A program made the translations under genes and the position numbers. From contig CAYVOX010000081.1 of the NCBI GenBank assembly GCA_964453035.1, forward strand, positions 1-14,454: a stretch of DNA of 14,454 nt. Reading direction: 5' to 3'. This DNA is from CAYVOX01 sp964453035. Lineage in GTDB: Bacteria > Chloroflexota > Anaerolineae > Anaerolineales > Anaerolineaceae. Of this stretch, positions 6,524-13,669 are shown in pieces. Numbering within the stretch: position 1 is the stretch's first letter; the number at the start of each line of letters is the position of its first letter. The notes under the pieces were generated by a model. That model was not told where the DNA came from. It searched no databases and saw nothing but the letters and a program-made list of their open reading frames with translations.

Positions 6524-7567
6524 ATGACCACTCCTCCAAAAAGAGCTACCCTGGCAGATGTCGCCCGGCGTGCCAACGTCTCCATCACCTCCGTCTCCCG
6601 GTTGATTAACCACACCGGCCCCATCAACGATGAAACCCGCCAGCGCATCCAGGCGGCTATGGCTGAGCTGGGTTTTGAGCCGCGCCGCTCCAACGCGCGC
6701 ATCACCGAGCCGACCCTCGCCGTGCTGACCGGCGACCTGCTCAACGCCTACTTCCCCGAGGTCATCCGCGGCATCCAAGAAGAAGCCGACAGCTACGGCA
6801 TGCTCACCATGTTGTTCAGCCTCACCGACCAGCCCCGCCGCCAGCTGCAGATCCTGGAGCGGTTGAGCAAACGCGTGGCAGATGCCGTCATCCTGATGGG
6901 CTCGCCCATCTTCCCCGGGCTGGATGTACTGCAAAGCCGCCTTAAACTGCCCCTGGTGGTCATCAACCGCCGGGCGTGCGCGCCTGCGCTGGGCAGCATT
7001 GCCGTGGATTTTGAAAACGCCGGTTACCGCGCCGCCCAGCACCTGCTCATGCTCGGGCACACGCGCATCGGTTTCATCTCCCTCTTTCAAACCAATGTGG
7101 ATGTGGCTGTAGCCCGTCTCGACGGTGTCAACCAGGCGCTGCGCGAGGCTGGCCTGGTCATGCGGCCGGAGTGGCTGGTGAATTGCCCCCCCGCTTCCGA
7201 GATGGACGGCGGCTTCCACGCCATGAGCACCCTGTTGACCCACCCCGCCGCTCAGCGGCCAACTGCCGTAGTGTGTTTCAATGACGGCATCGCGGTGGGG
7301 GCGCAGCACGCCGTCCACGCTGCCGGGCTGCGTATCCCTGAGGATATTTCCGTGGTGGGTTTTGACGACCTGGCTGTGGCCGTGCATGCCTGCCCGCCGC
7401 TCACCACCATCTCGCAGCCCAAGTACCGCATCGGCATGATGGCGGTGCAAATGCTGCGCCGCATGCTGCAAAACCCCTCCGTGCCGGGCGATTGCGTCCA
7501 GACCGAGTGCCCGCTGGTGGTACGCGAATCCACGGGCCCGTGCCCGGAGCGCATCCCGAATCTCTAA
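6524..7567 (+). CDS. LacI-family transcriptional regulator
   Basis: This is a 347-aa DNA-binding repressor of the LacI/GalR family, probably controlling the divergent importer operon. The N-terminal helix-turn-helix is at about 9-28 (TLADVARRANVSITSVSR), then NHTGPINDETRQRI and a hinge near 51-60. The rest is a periplasmic-binding-protein-like effector domain, with PTLAVLTG (about 63-70), HTRIGFIS, VVCFNDGIAVG and ISVVGFDDLAV, ending with a PPLTTISQP motif. The hinge is odd: Ile60 stands where most members have the DNA-intercalating Leu, and the linker to the effector domain is about three residues short compared with E. coli LacI. The start at 6524 is chosen because AGGAAGG lies just before it and the HTH then starts at the usual distance; the in-frame ATG at 6482 precedes the predicted transcription start. 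The effector is probably a sugar or its metabolite. Confidence 0.93.
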   Translation: MTTPPKRATLADVARRANVSITSVSRLINHTGPINDETRQRIQAAMAELGFEPRRSNARITEPTLAVLTGDLLNAYFPEVIRGIQEEADSYGMLTMLFSLTDQPRRQLQILERLSKRVADAVILMGSPIFPGLDVLQSRLKLPLVVINRRACAPALGSIAVDFENAGYRAAQHLLMLGHTRIGFISLFQTNVDVAVARLDGVNQALREAGLVMRPEWLVNCPPASEMDGGFHAMSTLLTHPAAQRPTAVVCFNDGIAVGAQHAVHAAGLRIPEDISVVGFDDLAVAVHACPPLTTISQPKYRIGMMAVQMLRRMLQNPSVPGDCVQTECPLVVRESTGPCPERIPNL

Positions 7568-7587
7568 CCGCGTAGCCGATTTACCGC

Positions 7588-7593
7588 TATAAT
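7588..7593 (+). promoter_or_regulatory. Probable -10 box upstream of the DUF364 gene
   Basis: A perfect TATAAT lies 33 bases before the start codon at 7627, in the 59-base gap after the regulator gene. No good -35 box is seen at the right distance. The hexamer suggests that the DUF364/pyrophosphatase-like pair can be transcribed independently of the regulator, although read-through is also possible. Confidence 0.45.
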
Positions 7594-7626
7594 TGAAAAC
7601 AGAATCCTAAATCACACAGGGAACCT

Positions 7627-8382
7627 ATGAACGTTCTGGAAACCATTCTATCCAGCCTGCCCACCGAAGCGGAGCCAATTACCAGTGTTTGCGTGGGCCT
7701 GCACTGGACGTCCGTCTGCAGCCGGAGTTGCGGCCTGGCGATGAGCCTGTGCGATGAAGGCCCGCACGGTCACCCGGTGGTGCGCGATGTGGGCCTGCTG
7801 CACCAGAAGAGTGCCCAGGAACTGGCGCAGTGGGCGCTTTCTACCCACCTGCTGGAAGCCAGCCTGGGGTTAGCCGCGATTAACTCCCTGCTGGAGGTGG
7901 ACCTGGCCAGCGGCACGCCTGATATTGACGAGTTTGAGCTGATTGCCGACCTCGGCGCCGGAAAAAATATTGCCGTAATTGGCAATTTTCCCTTCACGCA
8001 GCGCCTCAGAGCTGCAGCCCGCCATCTGTGGGTGATTAACAAGTTCCCGCAAACCGGCGAACTGCCCGAATCAGCCGCCCCCACCTATTTGCCGTGGGCT
8101 GATATCATCGCCATCGCCGGAACAACGCTTATCAACCAGGCTTTCGACCGCCTGATAACGCACCGTGCCCGGCATGCCAAAGTCATCCTGCTGGGGGCCA
8201 GCTCGCCCCTCACGCCGGTGCTGTTTGACCACGGCGTGGATTATATCTTCGGTTCGGTGGTCACCGACCCGCACGCCGCCCTGCTCTCCATTCAGCAGGG
8301 AGCCACATTCACTCACATCTACGGGGTGCGCTCGCTCACCCTGGAAAAAAGCAAGGCGCAAAACCAGCTTGGCACCGCATGA
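7627..8382 (+). CDS. DUF4213/DUF364 (putative heavy-metal chelation) protein
   Basis: This 251-aa cytoplasmic protein has an N-terminal DUF4213-like part (about 10-90, including CGLAMSL) and a C-terminal Rossmann-like DUF364 domain (about 100-240). Diagnostic stretches are GAGKNIAVIGNFPF (110-123), WADIIAIAGTTLIN (157-170) and LLGASSPLTPVLFDHGVDYI (188-207). The family is described as putative heavy-metal-chelating proteins, but the biochemical role is not established and I do not assign one. The start ATG follows an AGGGAA ribosome-binding site. The last codons overlap the next coding region. Nothing in the surrounding genes points to metal transport, so the function here is open. Confidence 0.85.
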   Translation: MNVLETILSSLPTEAEPITSVCVGLHWTSVCSRSCGLAMSLCDEGPHGHPVVRDVGLLHQKSAQELAQWALSTHLLEASLGLAAINSLLEVDLASGTPDIDEFELIADLGAGKNIAVIGNFPFTQRLRAAARHLWVINKFPQTGELPESAAPTYLPWADIIAIAGTTLINQAFDRLITHRARHAKVILLGASSPLTPVLFDHGVDYIFGSVVTDPHAALLSIQQGATFTHIYGVRSLTLEKSKAQNQLGTA

Positions 8383-8704
8383 TTGGACCGGTAAAACGGT
8401 TCGGGCGGTGATCGACCGCCCGCTTGGCAGCCGCCACCCGCAGCACGGCTTTCTCTACCTGCTCAATTACGGTTATGTGCCGGGCGTTCCCGCGCCGGAT
8501 GGCGAAGACCTGGATGTTTACGTGGTGGGAGTGTTTGAACCGCTAATCGCCTTCGAAGGCGTGTGCATTGCCGTCATTCACCGCCTGGATGACGATGACG
8601 ACAAGCTCATTTTAGCGCCGGCAGGCGTGGATTATTCGGATGAGCAATTGCTGGCCCTCACCGAGTTCCAGGAGCGCTTCTTCCACGTCCAAATCCTGCG
8701 CTGA
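8369..8704 (+). CDS. Minimal inorganic-pyrophosphatase-like protein (TTG start or frameshifted start)
   Basis: About 111 aa if translation starts at TTG 8369. The sequence resembles the core of class I pyrophosphatases: DRPLGSRHP, NYGYVPG (33-39), an acidic motif DGEDLDVYVVG (44-54, compare DGDPLDVLV) and HRLDDDDDKLILAP (71-84, compare DDKIIAVP). The protein is much shorter than the usual 170-200 aa and lacks the N-terminal Lys/Glu region and the C-terminal Tyr-Lys pair, so activity is uncertain; related short proteins are commonly named inorganic pyrophosphatase. There is no ATG in frame: the only upstream choice that keeps the conserved WTGKTV segment is TTG 8369, 14 bases inside the DUF364 gene. 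An ATG at 8379, in the ATGA overlap, is in another frame and stops after ten codons. A one-base deletion could explain this. Confidence 0.75.
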   Translation: MAPHDWTGKTVRAVIDRPLGSRHPQHGFLYLLNYGYVPGVPAPDGEDLDVYVVGVFEPLIAFEGVCIAVIHRLDDDDDKLILAPAGVDYSDEQLLALTEFQERFFHVQILR

Positions 8705-8746
8705 CCCGCCGGCGCCGCTTCCCGTTAAGAAAATTAATCTCTCAGT

Positions 8747-9775
8747 TTATTGCTGCGCCAGGTTGCCCAGGCGTTTAGCCTTCGCCTCAGCGGTGAGCGC
8801 CAGCGTGCAGGCGCGGAAGCAGTGTTCCTGCGGCATGGCGGTTTCGGTGCGGTTGATAATATCAAAAGCCAGTTGCTTGCCGTACACCAGTTCCACATTG
8901 GAGCAATCCATGTACTCTTTACCCTTCTGGTTGACCAGGAAGAGGTGGTTGCCGCCCGGGCGGCCCATGATATCAATGTATTTGCGCAATTCAATGTAGC
9001 CTTCCGTGCCCAGGAGAACCAGACGCCCGTCACCCCACACCCCCAGCCCGTCGGGGGTGTGCCAATCCACGCGGATGAAGCCCGTGCCGCCGTTGCCTTC
9101 CAGCAGCACCTCGCCAAAATCCTCGAACTCGGGGAACTGCGGGTGGTTGAAGTTGCCCACATGAGAAGCGCTGATCCTGGCATCGGTGGAGCCGGTGAAG
9201 TACAGGAACTGGTCAAACTGGTGCGAGGCGATATCAATCAGGATGCCGCCGTAGAATTCCTTCTTAAAGAACCAGGCGGGCCGGTTGTGCAGGCCCACGC
9301 GGTGCGGTCCCAACCCAACCGTCTGGATGACCCTGCCAATCGCGCCTTCAGCCACCAGCTGCTGGGCCTTGACTGCCGCGGGCACCTCAAAGCGCTCGCT
9401 GAAGCACACCGAGTAAATTCGCCCGGTCTCTTTTTGCACGCGCTTCACCTCTTCCAACTGCTCAAAGGTGGTCGGCGCGCCCTTGTCGCTCATGAAATCC
9501 TTGCCGTGCTGCATGGCGCGGATGCCGATTCCGGCGCGCTGGCTGGGAATGGCCGAGGTGAGGATAAGCTGGATGGACTCATCTTCCAGTATCTCCGCCT
9601 CGCTGCGGGCGGCTTTGGCCTGCGGGAAGGCCTGCTGGTACTGAGCGCCAATTTCAGGCTCTTTGGAATAAAAGGCCACCAGCTCGGCGCCGGCGGAAAG
9701 CATCTGCTGGGTTTGACCGTAAATGTGGGCGTGGTTCAACCCGATGGAGGCAAAACGGACAACTGGTTGGGCCAT
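8747..9775 (-). CDS. Gfo/Idh/MocA-family NAD(P)-dependent oxidoreductase
   Basis: This 342-aa enzyme probably oxidises or reduces a sugar, inositol or sugar-derivative hydroxyl. The N-terminal Rossmann fold has the variant nucleotide motif FASIGLNHAHIYG (8-20), typical of MocA-like members in place of GxGxxG. The catalytic Lys region is FMSDKGAP (Lys98), replacing the more common EKP. The second domain has GGILIDIASHQFDQFLYF (about 176-193), with the Asp and His expected in the active site (Asp181, His185). The length is normal. The start has a good AAAGGA ribosome-binding site. It converges with the pyrophosphatase-like gene (42-base gap without a clear terminator) and diverges from the creatininase gene. 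The substrate cannot be read from the sequence. Confidence 0.92.
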   Translation of the reverse strand: MAQPVVRFASIGLNHAHIYGQTQQMLSAGAELVAFYSKEPEIGAQYQQAFPQAKAARSEAEILEDESIQLILTSAIPSQRAGIGIRAMQHGKDFMSDKGAPTTFEQLEEVKRVQKETGRIYSVCFSERFEVPAAVKAQQLVAEGAIGRVIQTVGLGPHRVGLHNRPAWFFKKEFYGGILIDIASHQFDQFLYFTGSTDARISASHVGNFNHPQFPEFEDFGEVLLEGNGGTGFIRVDWHTPDGLGVWGDGRLVLLGTEGYIELRKYIDIMGRPGGNHLFLVNQKGKEYMDCSNVELVYGKQLAFDIINRTETAMPQEHCFRACTLALTAEAKAKRLGNLAQQ

Positions 9776-9832
9776 CGTATCATCCTTTCAGAACCGGTGA
9801 GGTATCCCCGGGATGGGGTAAAAAAACAGGCC

Positions 9833-9843
9833 GTCAAATTGAC
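9833..9843. promoter_or_regulatory. Small palindrome GTCAA-A-TTGAC in the oxidoreductase leader
   Basis: Two perfect 5-bp arms flank one base, about 10-20 bases downstream of the predicted start of oxidoreductase transcription (near 9853). The position would suit a repressor site, but an 11-bp palindrome can arise by chance and the sequence does not match the inverted repeat at the importer promoter. Confidence 0.25.
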
Positions 9844-9859
9844 AGGTGCGGGTGATTAA

Positions 9860-9868
9860 AGTATACCA
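9860..9868 (-). promoter_or_regulatory. Extended -10 promoter of the oxidoreductase gene
   Basis: The minus strand reads TGG followed by TATACT, an extended -10 element, giving a start near 9853 and a leader of about 78 bases. No convincing -35 box is seen 16-18 bases upstream. It lies back-to-back with the creatininase promoter. Confidence 0.45.
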
Positions 9869-9923
9869 TAGCGGCTCTTAAGCCTGGTTCAGCCGCCAGC
9901 GGCAAACCTGCCCCATCCGGTGA

Positions 9924-9952
9924 TTGACAATCACCGCCCGCGATTGTATAAA
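9924..9952 (+). promoter_or_regulatory. Sigma-70-type promoter of the creatininase-family gene
   Basis: A perfect -35 box TTGACA (9924-9929), a 17-base spacer and the -10 box TATAAA (9947-9952) predict a start near 9959 and a 43-base leader. This is a strong match and sets the translation start at 10002 rather than at the ATG at 9924, which overlaps the -35 box. Confidence 0.75.
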
Positions 9953-10001
9953 AGAATCGATTCGTTTCATTCCAGTTAAATCAAGCTGCAAGGAGGCTCC
10001 C

Positions 10002-10814
10002 ATGTTCTGGCAGGAATTGACCTCAGATGATTTCCCCGCTGCGGTGCAGGCAGCAGATGGCGTGTGCCTGCTGCCCCTGGGCGTGATGGAGCGCCACGCG
10101 CACCATCTGCCGCTGGGCACGGATATGCTCATCGCCCGCGAGCTGTGCCGCCGTGCCGCCGAGCTTGAACCGGCGGTTATCTTTCCGGATTTTTACTTCA
10201 CCAAAATCCACGAGGCGCGCTGTTTTGCGGGGGCGGTTGCCATCGAGGCGGATTTAATCCTGCGCCTGCTGGAAAACACCTGTGCGGAGATTGCCCGTAA
10301 CGGCCTGAAGAAGATTGTCATCATCAGCGGGCACGGCGGCAACTACTTTCTCACCCGCTACCTGGCGCAATCTCAGCTTGCCAGCCGCCGCGACTACGCC
10401 CTTTACGTGGTGGACCCCGCTCCTCCTCCCTCGGAAGAGGCCGAGCTGAGCTCCCTGTTTAAAACCGGCTACGGTGACCACGCCGGCGAGGGTGAAACAA
10501 GCCAGGTGCTTGCCTTCCGCCCCGAATTGGTGCATATGGAGCGCGTGCCAGAGCAGCCGGAGGAAGGCGCTGCGCGCGGGCGGTTGAAGACCCTGGCTGA
10601 CGTTAATGTTTTCACTGCCATCTGGTGGTATGCCGATTACCCCACCCACTACGCCGGGGATGCCCGCGCCGCCACCGCCGAAAAAGGCGAGCGCCTGCTG
10701 CAGGCCCAGGCCCGCCAGCTGGCTGCCGTGCTGCGCGCCGTCAAACAGGATGAAGTCACCGCCCGCCTGCAGGATGAGTTCTACACTGCCGCCGAGGGTC
10801 TTGTGAAAGGCTAG
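10002..10814 (+). CDS. Creatininase-family metal-dependent amidohydrolase
   Basis: A 270-aa cytoplasmic enzyme of the creatininase superfamily, whose members hydrolyse cyclic or linear amide C-N bonds using two metal ions. The metal-binding motifs are intact: LPLGVMERHAHHLPLGTD (24-41) supplies Glu30, His32 and Asp41, ISGHGGN (108-114) supplies His111, and GDHAGEGETS (158-167) supplies the late Glu. The usual EQHGPHLP is changed to ERHAHHLP. Family members include creatininase, mycofactocin MftE and FAPy deformylase; none of their partner genes is next to it, so the substrate is unknown. The start is ATG 10002 with AAGGAGG upstream. An upstream in-frame ATG at 9924 overlaps the promoter and is rejected. 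It is transcribed away from the MocA-type oxidoreductase and lies before a separate -10 box for the next gene. Confidence 0.9.
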   Translation: MFWQELTSDDFPAAVQAADGVCLLPLGVMERHAHHLPLGTDMLIARELCRRAAELEPAVIFPDFYFTKIHEARCFAGAVAIEADLILRLLENTCAEIARNGLKKIVIISGHGGNYFLTRYLAQSQLASRRDYALYVVDPAPPPSEEAELSSLFKTGYGDHAGEGETSQVLAFRPELVHMERVPEQPEEGAARGRLKTLADVNVFTAIWWYADYPTHYAGDARAATAEKGERLLQAQARQLAAVLRAVKQDEVTARLQDEFYTAAEGLVKG

Positions 10815-10842
10815 AATTCAAACCGCATGCTGGCGGAAAAGA

Positions 10843-10848
10843 TATAAT
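10843..10848 (+). promoter_or_regulatory. Probable -10 box upstream of the isomerase gene
   Basis: A perfect TATAAT lies 41 bases before the start at 10890, in the 75-base gap after the creatininase gene. There is no clear -35 box. If real, the start would be near 10855 and the isomerase and following genes form their own unit. Confidence 0.45.
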
Positions 10849-10889
10849 TAACCCGAGTGTGTTCCATCCCACAACCAGGCGAGGTGCAT

Positions 10890-11660
10890 ATGAAATTCGG
10901 TGTGTGCGGTTCCCCATCCATGGCCCGGGTGGCTGCCCGGGCAGGTTACGAATATTTTGAAATGACCGTCGGCGCCCTGCTTATGCCGCGCGAGGACGAA
11001 GCCGCCTTTGCTGCCTCCCTGGCGGAACTGCGCGCCGCGCCGCTGCCCTGCCCGGCGGTGAACGTTTTCATCCCGGCGGAACTGAAAATCACCGGCCCGC
11101 AGGTGGACCAGGCTGCCCTGCAAAGCTACGTCACCACGGCTTGCCAGCGCGCCCGCCAGGCGGGGGTGGAGGTGATTGTGCTTGGCTCCGGCGGGGCGCG
11201 GCGCGTTCCGGAGGGCTTTGACCACGCCGCCGCGCGGCGGCAAATCATCAGCTTCTGCCAGATGCTCGCTCCCATTGCCGCCCGCAACGACGTCACCATT
11301 GCTATTGAGCCGCTCAACCTGGCCGAGTGCAACATCCTCAACACCGTGGCGGAATGCGCCGGCATTGTGCGCGCCGTTGACCATCCCGGCATCCAATTGC
11401 TGGTGGATGCCTACCACCTGCTCAGGGACGGCGACTCGCTGGAGGATGTGGTTGCCAACGGCGAGCTGCTGGTGCACGCCCACATCGCCACCATCCCCAA
11501 CCGCCTGCCGCCCGGCATGGAGCCGTGCGACCTGGGGCCGTTCTTTGCGGCGCTCAGGCACGGCGGGTATGATGGGCGCATTTCCATTGAGGGCAAGGTT
11601 AACGAAGATGAAGCTGAACTGCGCAGCGCACTGGAGCTGATGCGCAGCCTGGCCGGGTGA
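10890..11660 (+). CDS. Xylose-isomerase-like TIM-barrel sugar isomerase/epimerase
   Basis: A 256-aa protein of the sugar phosphate isomerase/epimerase (AP-endonuclease-2-like TIM barrel) family. The likely metal ligands are visible on successive strands: Glu140 in IAIEPLN, Asp173 in LLVDAYH, His198 in VHAHIA, and Glu234 in ISIEGK. The N-terminus KFGVCGSP is a typical first strand. It would interconvert ketose/aldose or epimeric sugars or derivatives; the substrate is unknown. An in-frame ATG at 10857 is too close to the predicted transcription start and lacks a ribosome-binding site, while ATG 10890 has GAGG at 10881. It is first of a tight group, with the next gene starting six bases after its stop. 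Confidence 0.88.
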   Translation: MKFGVCGSPSMARVAARAGYEYFEMTVGALLMPREDEAAFAASLAELRAAPLPCPAVNVFIPAELKITGPQVDQAALQSYVTTACQRARQAGVEVIVLGSGGARRVPEGFDHAAARRQIISFCQMLAPIAARNDVTIAIEPLNLAECNILNTVAECAGIVRAVDHPGIQLLVDAYHLLRDGDSLEDVVANGELLVHAHIATIPNRLPPGMEPCDLGPFFAALRHGGYDGRISIEGKVNEDEAELRSALELMRSLAG

Positions 11661-11666
11661 GTATCA

Positions 11667-12524
11667 ATGCTTGATGAAGGTTCTGCTCATTTCCATCTGG
11701 CCCAATTTCTCGCCGGTCACTTCCAACGCTGCGAGGGCGTGCAAGCCATTGCCCTGGGCGGCTCGCAGGCCGGCGGGCTGACCGATTCCGCCTCGGATAT
11801 TGACCTGTACGTCTTCACCACGCGCCTCATCCCGCTCAGCCAGCGCCAGGCCATCCTGCAGTTGCGCGGTGCCTTGCGCGCGGATATGGACCTGCAGTAC
11901 TGGGACCCGGGCGACGAGTGGATTGACCTGCCCAGCGGCATTGAGGTGGATGTGATGTACTGGGAGCCCGCCTGGGTGACCGCCCAGGTGGAGCGCGTGG
12001 TGCTGCAGCACCAGGCCTGGATGGGCTACACCACCTGCCACTGGCACACCATCCGCCACCTGCAACCCCTGTTTGACCCCACCGGCTGGCTGCGCGACCT
12101 GCAAACCCTGGCCGCTCATCCCTACCCCGAGCCGCTGCGCCGCGCGATTGTGGCTAAAAATCATGCCATTCTGCGCAACGTTATCCCCGCTTACGAGCAC
12201 CAGATTGCCCGCGCTGCCCGCCGCGGCGACCTGGTGAGCCTCAACCACCGCGTGGCCGCTCTGCTGGCCAGTTATTTTGATGTGCTTTTCGCCCTCAACC
12301 GCCAGACTCACCCCGGCGAGAAGAAGCTCATTCGCCTGGCCGAGCAAAATTGCCCGCGCCTGCCCGAGGGCATGGCGGAGGATGTGCAGGCGGTGCTGCA
12401 AGCCGCGGGTCACCCGCAGCTGGGGTTGGAGGAGCGCGTTGCCCGCCTGCTTGACCGGCTGGATGCGCTGCTGGCTGCTGAGGGGTTTGATCCGCGCACC
12501 TCTTTACCGCTGGAGGCAGCATGA
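11667..12524 (+). CDS. DUF4037-like nucleotidyltransferase-fold protein
   Basis: A 285-aa protein whose N-terminal part is a polymerase-beta-type nucleotidyltransferase domain: GGSQAGG (31-37), then SDIDLYVF (43-50) with Asp44 and Asp46, and a third acidic position in GIEVDVMYW (Asp95). These are the three carboxylates of an active site, so it is likely able to transfer a nucleotide to a small molecule or protein. The C-terminal half is helical and resembles DUF4037 in my reading. The start lies six bases after the isomerase stop without a strong ribosome-binding site, which suggests translational coupling. The last four bases (ATGA) overlap the aminotransferase start. The acceptor is not known. 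Alternatives are an aminoglycoside-nucleotidyltransferase-like enzyme or an inactive fold. Confidence 0.8.
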   Translation: MLDEGSAHFHLAQFLAGHFQRCEGVQAIALGGSQAGGLTDSASDIDLYVFTTRLIPLSQRQAILQLRGALRADMDLQYWDPGDEWIDLPSGIEVDVMYWEPAWVTAQVERVVLQHQAWMGYTTCHWHTIRHLQPLFDPTGWLRDLQTLAAHPYPEPLRRAIVAKNHAILRNVIPAYEHQIARAARRGDLVSLNHRVAALLASYFDVLFALNRQTHPGEKKLIRLAEQNCPRLPEGMAEDVQAVLQAAGHPQLGLEERVARLLDRLDALLAAEGFDPRTSLPLEAA

Positions 12525-13636
12525 AGTTGCCACCCTTTGCCCTGGAACGTTACTTCGCGCAGTACGAGTTCAACGTCAAACACCTGTTGTGCGCCTCCGA
12601 TTGCGAATCGATGAGCATTGGCAACCTGCTGGCGCTGGAACCGGACGCCGCAGGGCGCTTTGAGCGCCACTGGCTGGGCTACACAGAATCACAGGGGGCG
12701 CCCGGCCTGCGCGAGCAGATTGCCTGCATTTACACCACCATCCAGCCCGGGCAGGTTTTGGTGCACTCTGGCGCGGAGGAGGCCATCTTCCTCTTCATGC
12801 ACGCCGCCCTGCAGCCCGGCGATCATGCCGTGGTACATTCACCGTGTTACCAGTCGCTGGCGGAGGTGGCGCGCGCCATTGGCTGCGCGGTGACGGAGTG
12901 GCACGGCCAGGAAGCCAACGGCTGGGCGCTGGATCTGGATGACCTCAGACGCAGCCTGCGCCCCAACACGCGCGTGATCGTGGTCAACACCCCACACAAC
13001 CCCACCGGACTGCTCATTTCGCATCAGGATTACGCCCAGATCCACGCCATCGCGCAGGAGCGCGGCATCCTGGTCTTCAGCGACGAGGTGTACCGCGAAT
13101 CGGAATATGACCCGTCCGAGCGCCTCCCTGCCGGCTGTGACCTCAACCCGCAGGCCGTCTCGCTGGGGGTGATGTCCAAAACCTACGGGCTGGCCGGTTT
13201 ACGCATCGGCTGGGTGGCCTCGCGCAACGCCGAGGTGCTGGCCAAAATGGCCGCCCTCAAAGATTACACCACCATCTGCGCCAGCGCCCCCGCTGAGTTT
13301 TTGGCCGAGCTGGCCCTGCGCCACCGCCAGCAGCTGGCGCAGCGCAACATCGCGCTCATCCAGCGCAACCTGCGCCTGCTGGACGGCTTTTTTGAACGCC
13401 AGGCGCAGCTTTTTAGCTGGCAGCGCCCGCGGGCCGGTTCGATTGCCTTCCCGCGCTACCTGGGCGGCCCCATTGAGCCGTTCTGCCGCCAGCTGGTTAC
13501 CGAGACGGGCGTACTGCTGCTGCCCGGCACCCTCTTTGGCGACCCGCACAATCACTTCCGGCTGGGGTTTGGCCGCGCGGATGCCCCGCAGGCGCTTGCG
13601 CTGCTGGAAGCCTTTGTGGAGAGCCGCCGATCCTGA
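12521..13636 (+). CDS. PLP-dependent class I/II aminotransferase
   Basis: A 371-aa fold-type I aminotransferase. Key residues are visible: HNPTG (159-163, Asn160 contacts the cofactor ring), SDEVY (187-191, Asp188 and Tyr191), the cofactor Lys220 in LGVMSKTYGLAG, Arg228 in LRIGW (phosphate contact) and Arg347 in FRLGFG, which should bind the substrate carboxylate. The protein therefore acts on an alpha-amino or 2-oxo acid, but the side chain is not predictable. The segment LVHSGAEEAIF and the Cys-containing VHSPCYQSL are typical of an uncharacterised aspartate-aminotransferase-like subgroup that also includes capreomycidine-synthase-like enzymes. Its ATG overlaps the stop of the nucleotidyltransferase gene (ATGA), so the two are translationally coupled and probably work together. 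Confidence 0.92.
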   Translation: MKLPPFALERYFAQYEFNVKHLLCASDCESMSIGNLLALEPDAAGRFERHWLGYTESQGAPGLREQIACIYTTIQPGQVLVHSGAEEAIFLFMHAALQPGDHAVVHSPCYQSLAEVARAIGCAVTEWHGQEANGWALDLDDLRRSLRPNTRVIVVNTPHNPTGLLISHQDYAQIHAIAQERGILVFSDEVYRESEYDPSERLPAGCDLNPQAVSLGVMSKTYGLAGLRIGWVASRNAEVLAKMAALKDYTTICASAPAEFLAELALRHRQQLAQRNIALIQRNLRLLDGFFERQAQLFSWQRPRAGSIAFPRYLGGPIEPFCRQLVTETGVLLLPGTLFGDPHNHFRLGFGRADAPQALALLEAFVESRRS

Positions 13637-13669
13637 TTTTGTCAGCATCAAACGCACATTGGAGGCCAG

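Noticed and set aside
8705..8746. Bidirectional terminator between the convergent pyrophosphatase-like and oxidoreductase genes
   Set aside because: The GC-rich stretch near 8708-8718 has no stable stem followed by a T-run on either strand.
9871..9896. GCGGCT...AGCCGC inverted repeat between the divergent promoters
   Set aside because: Six-base arms separated by 14 bases of GC-rich sequence are expected by chance; kept out of the feature list.
10823..10836. CCGC/GCGG hairpin after the creatininase gene as a terminator
   Set aside because: The stem has only four pairs, the loop is six bases, and A residues rather than T residues follow.
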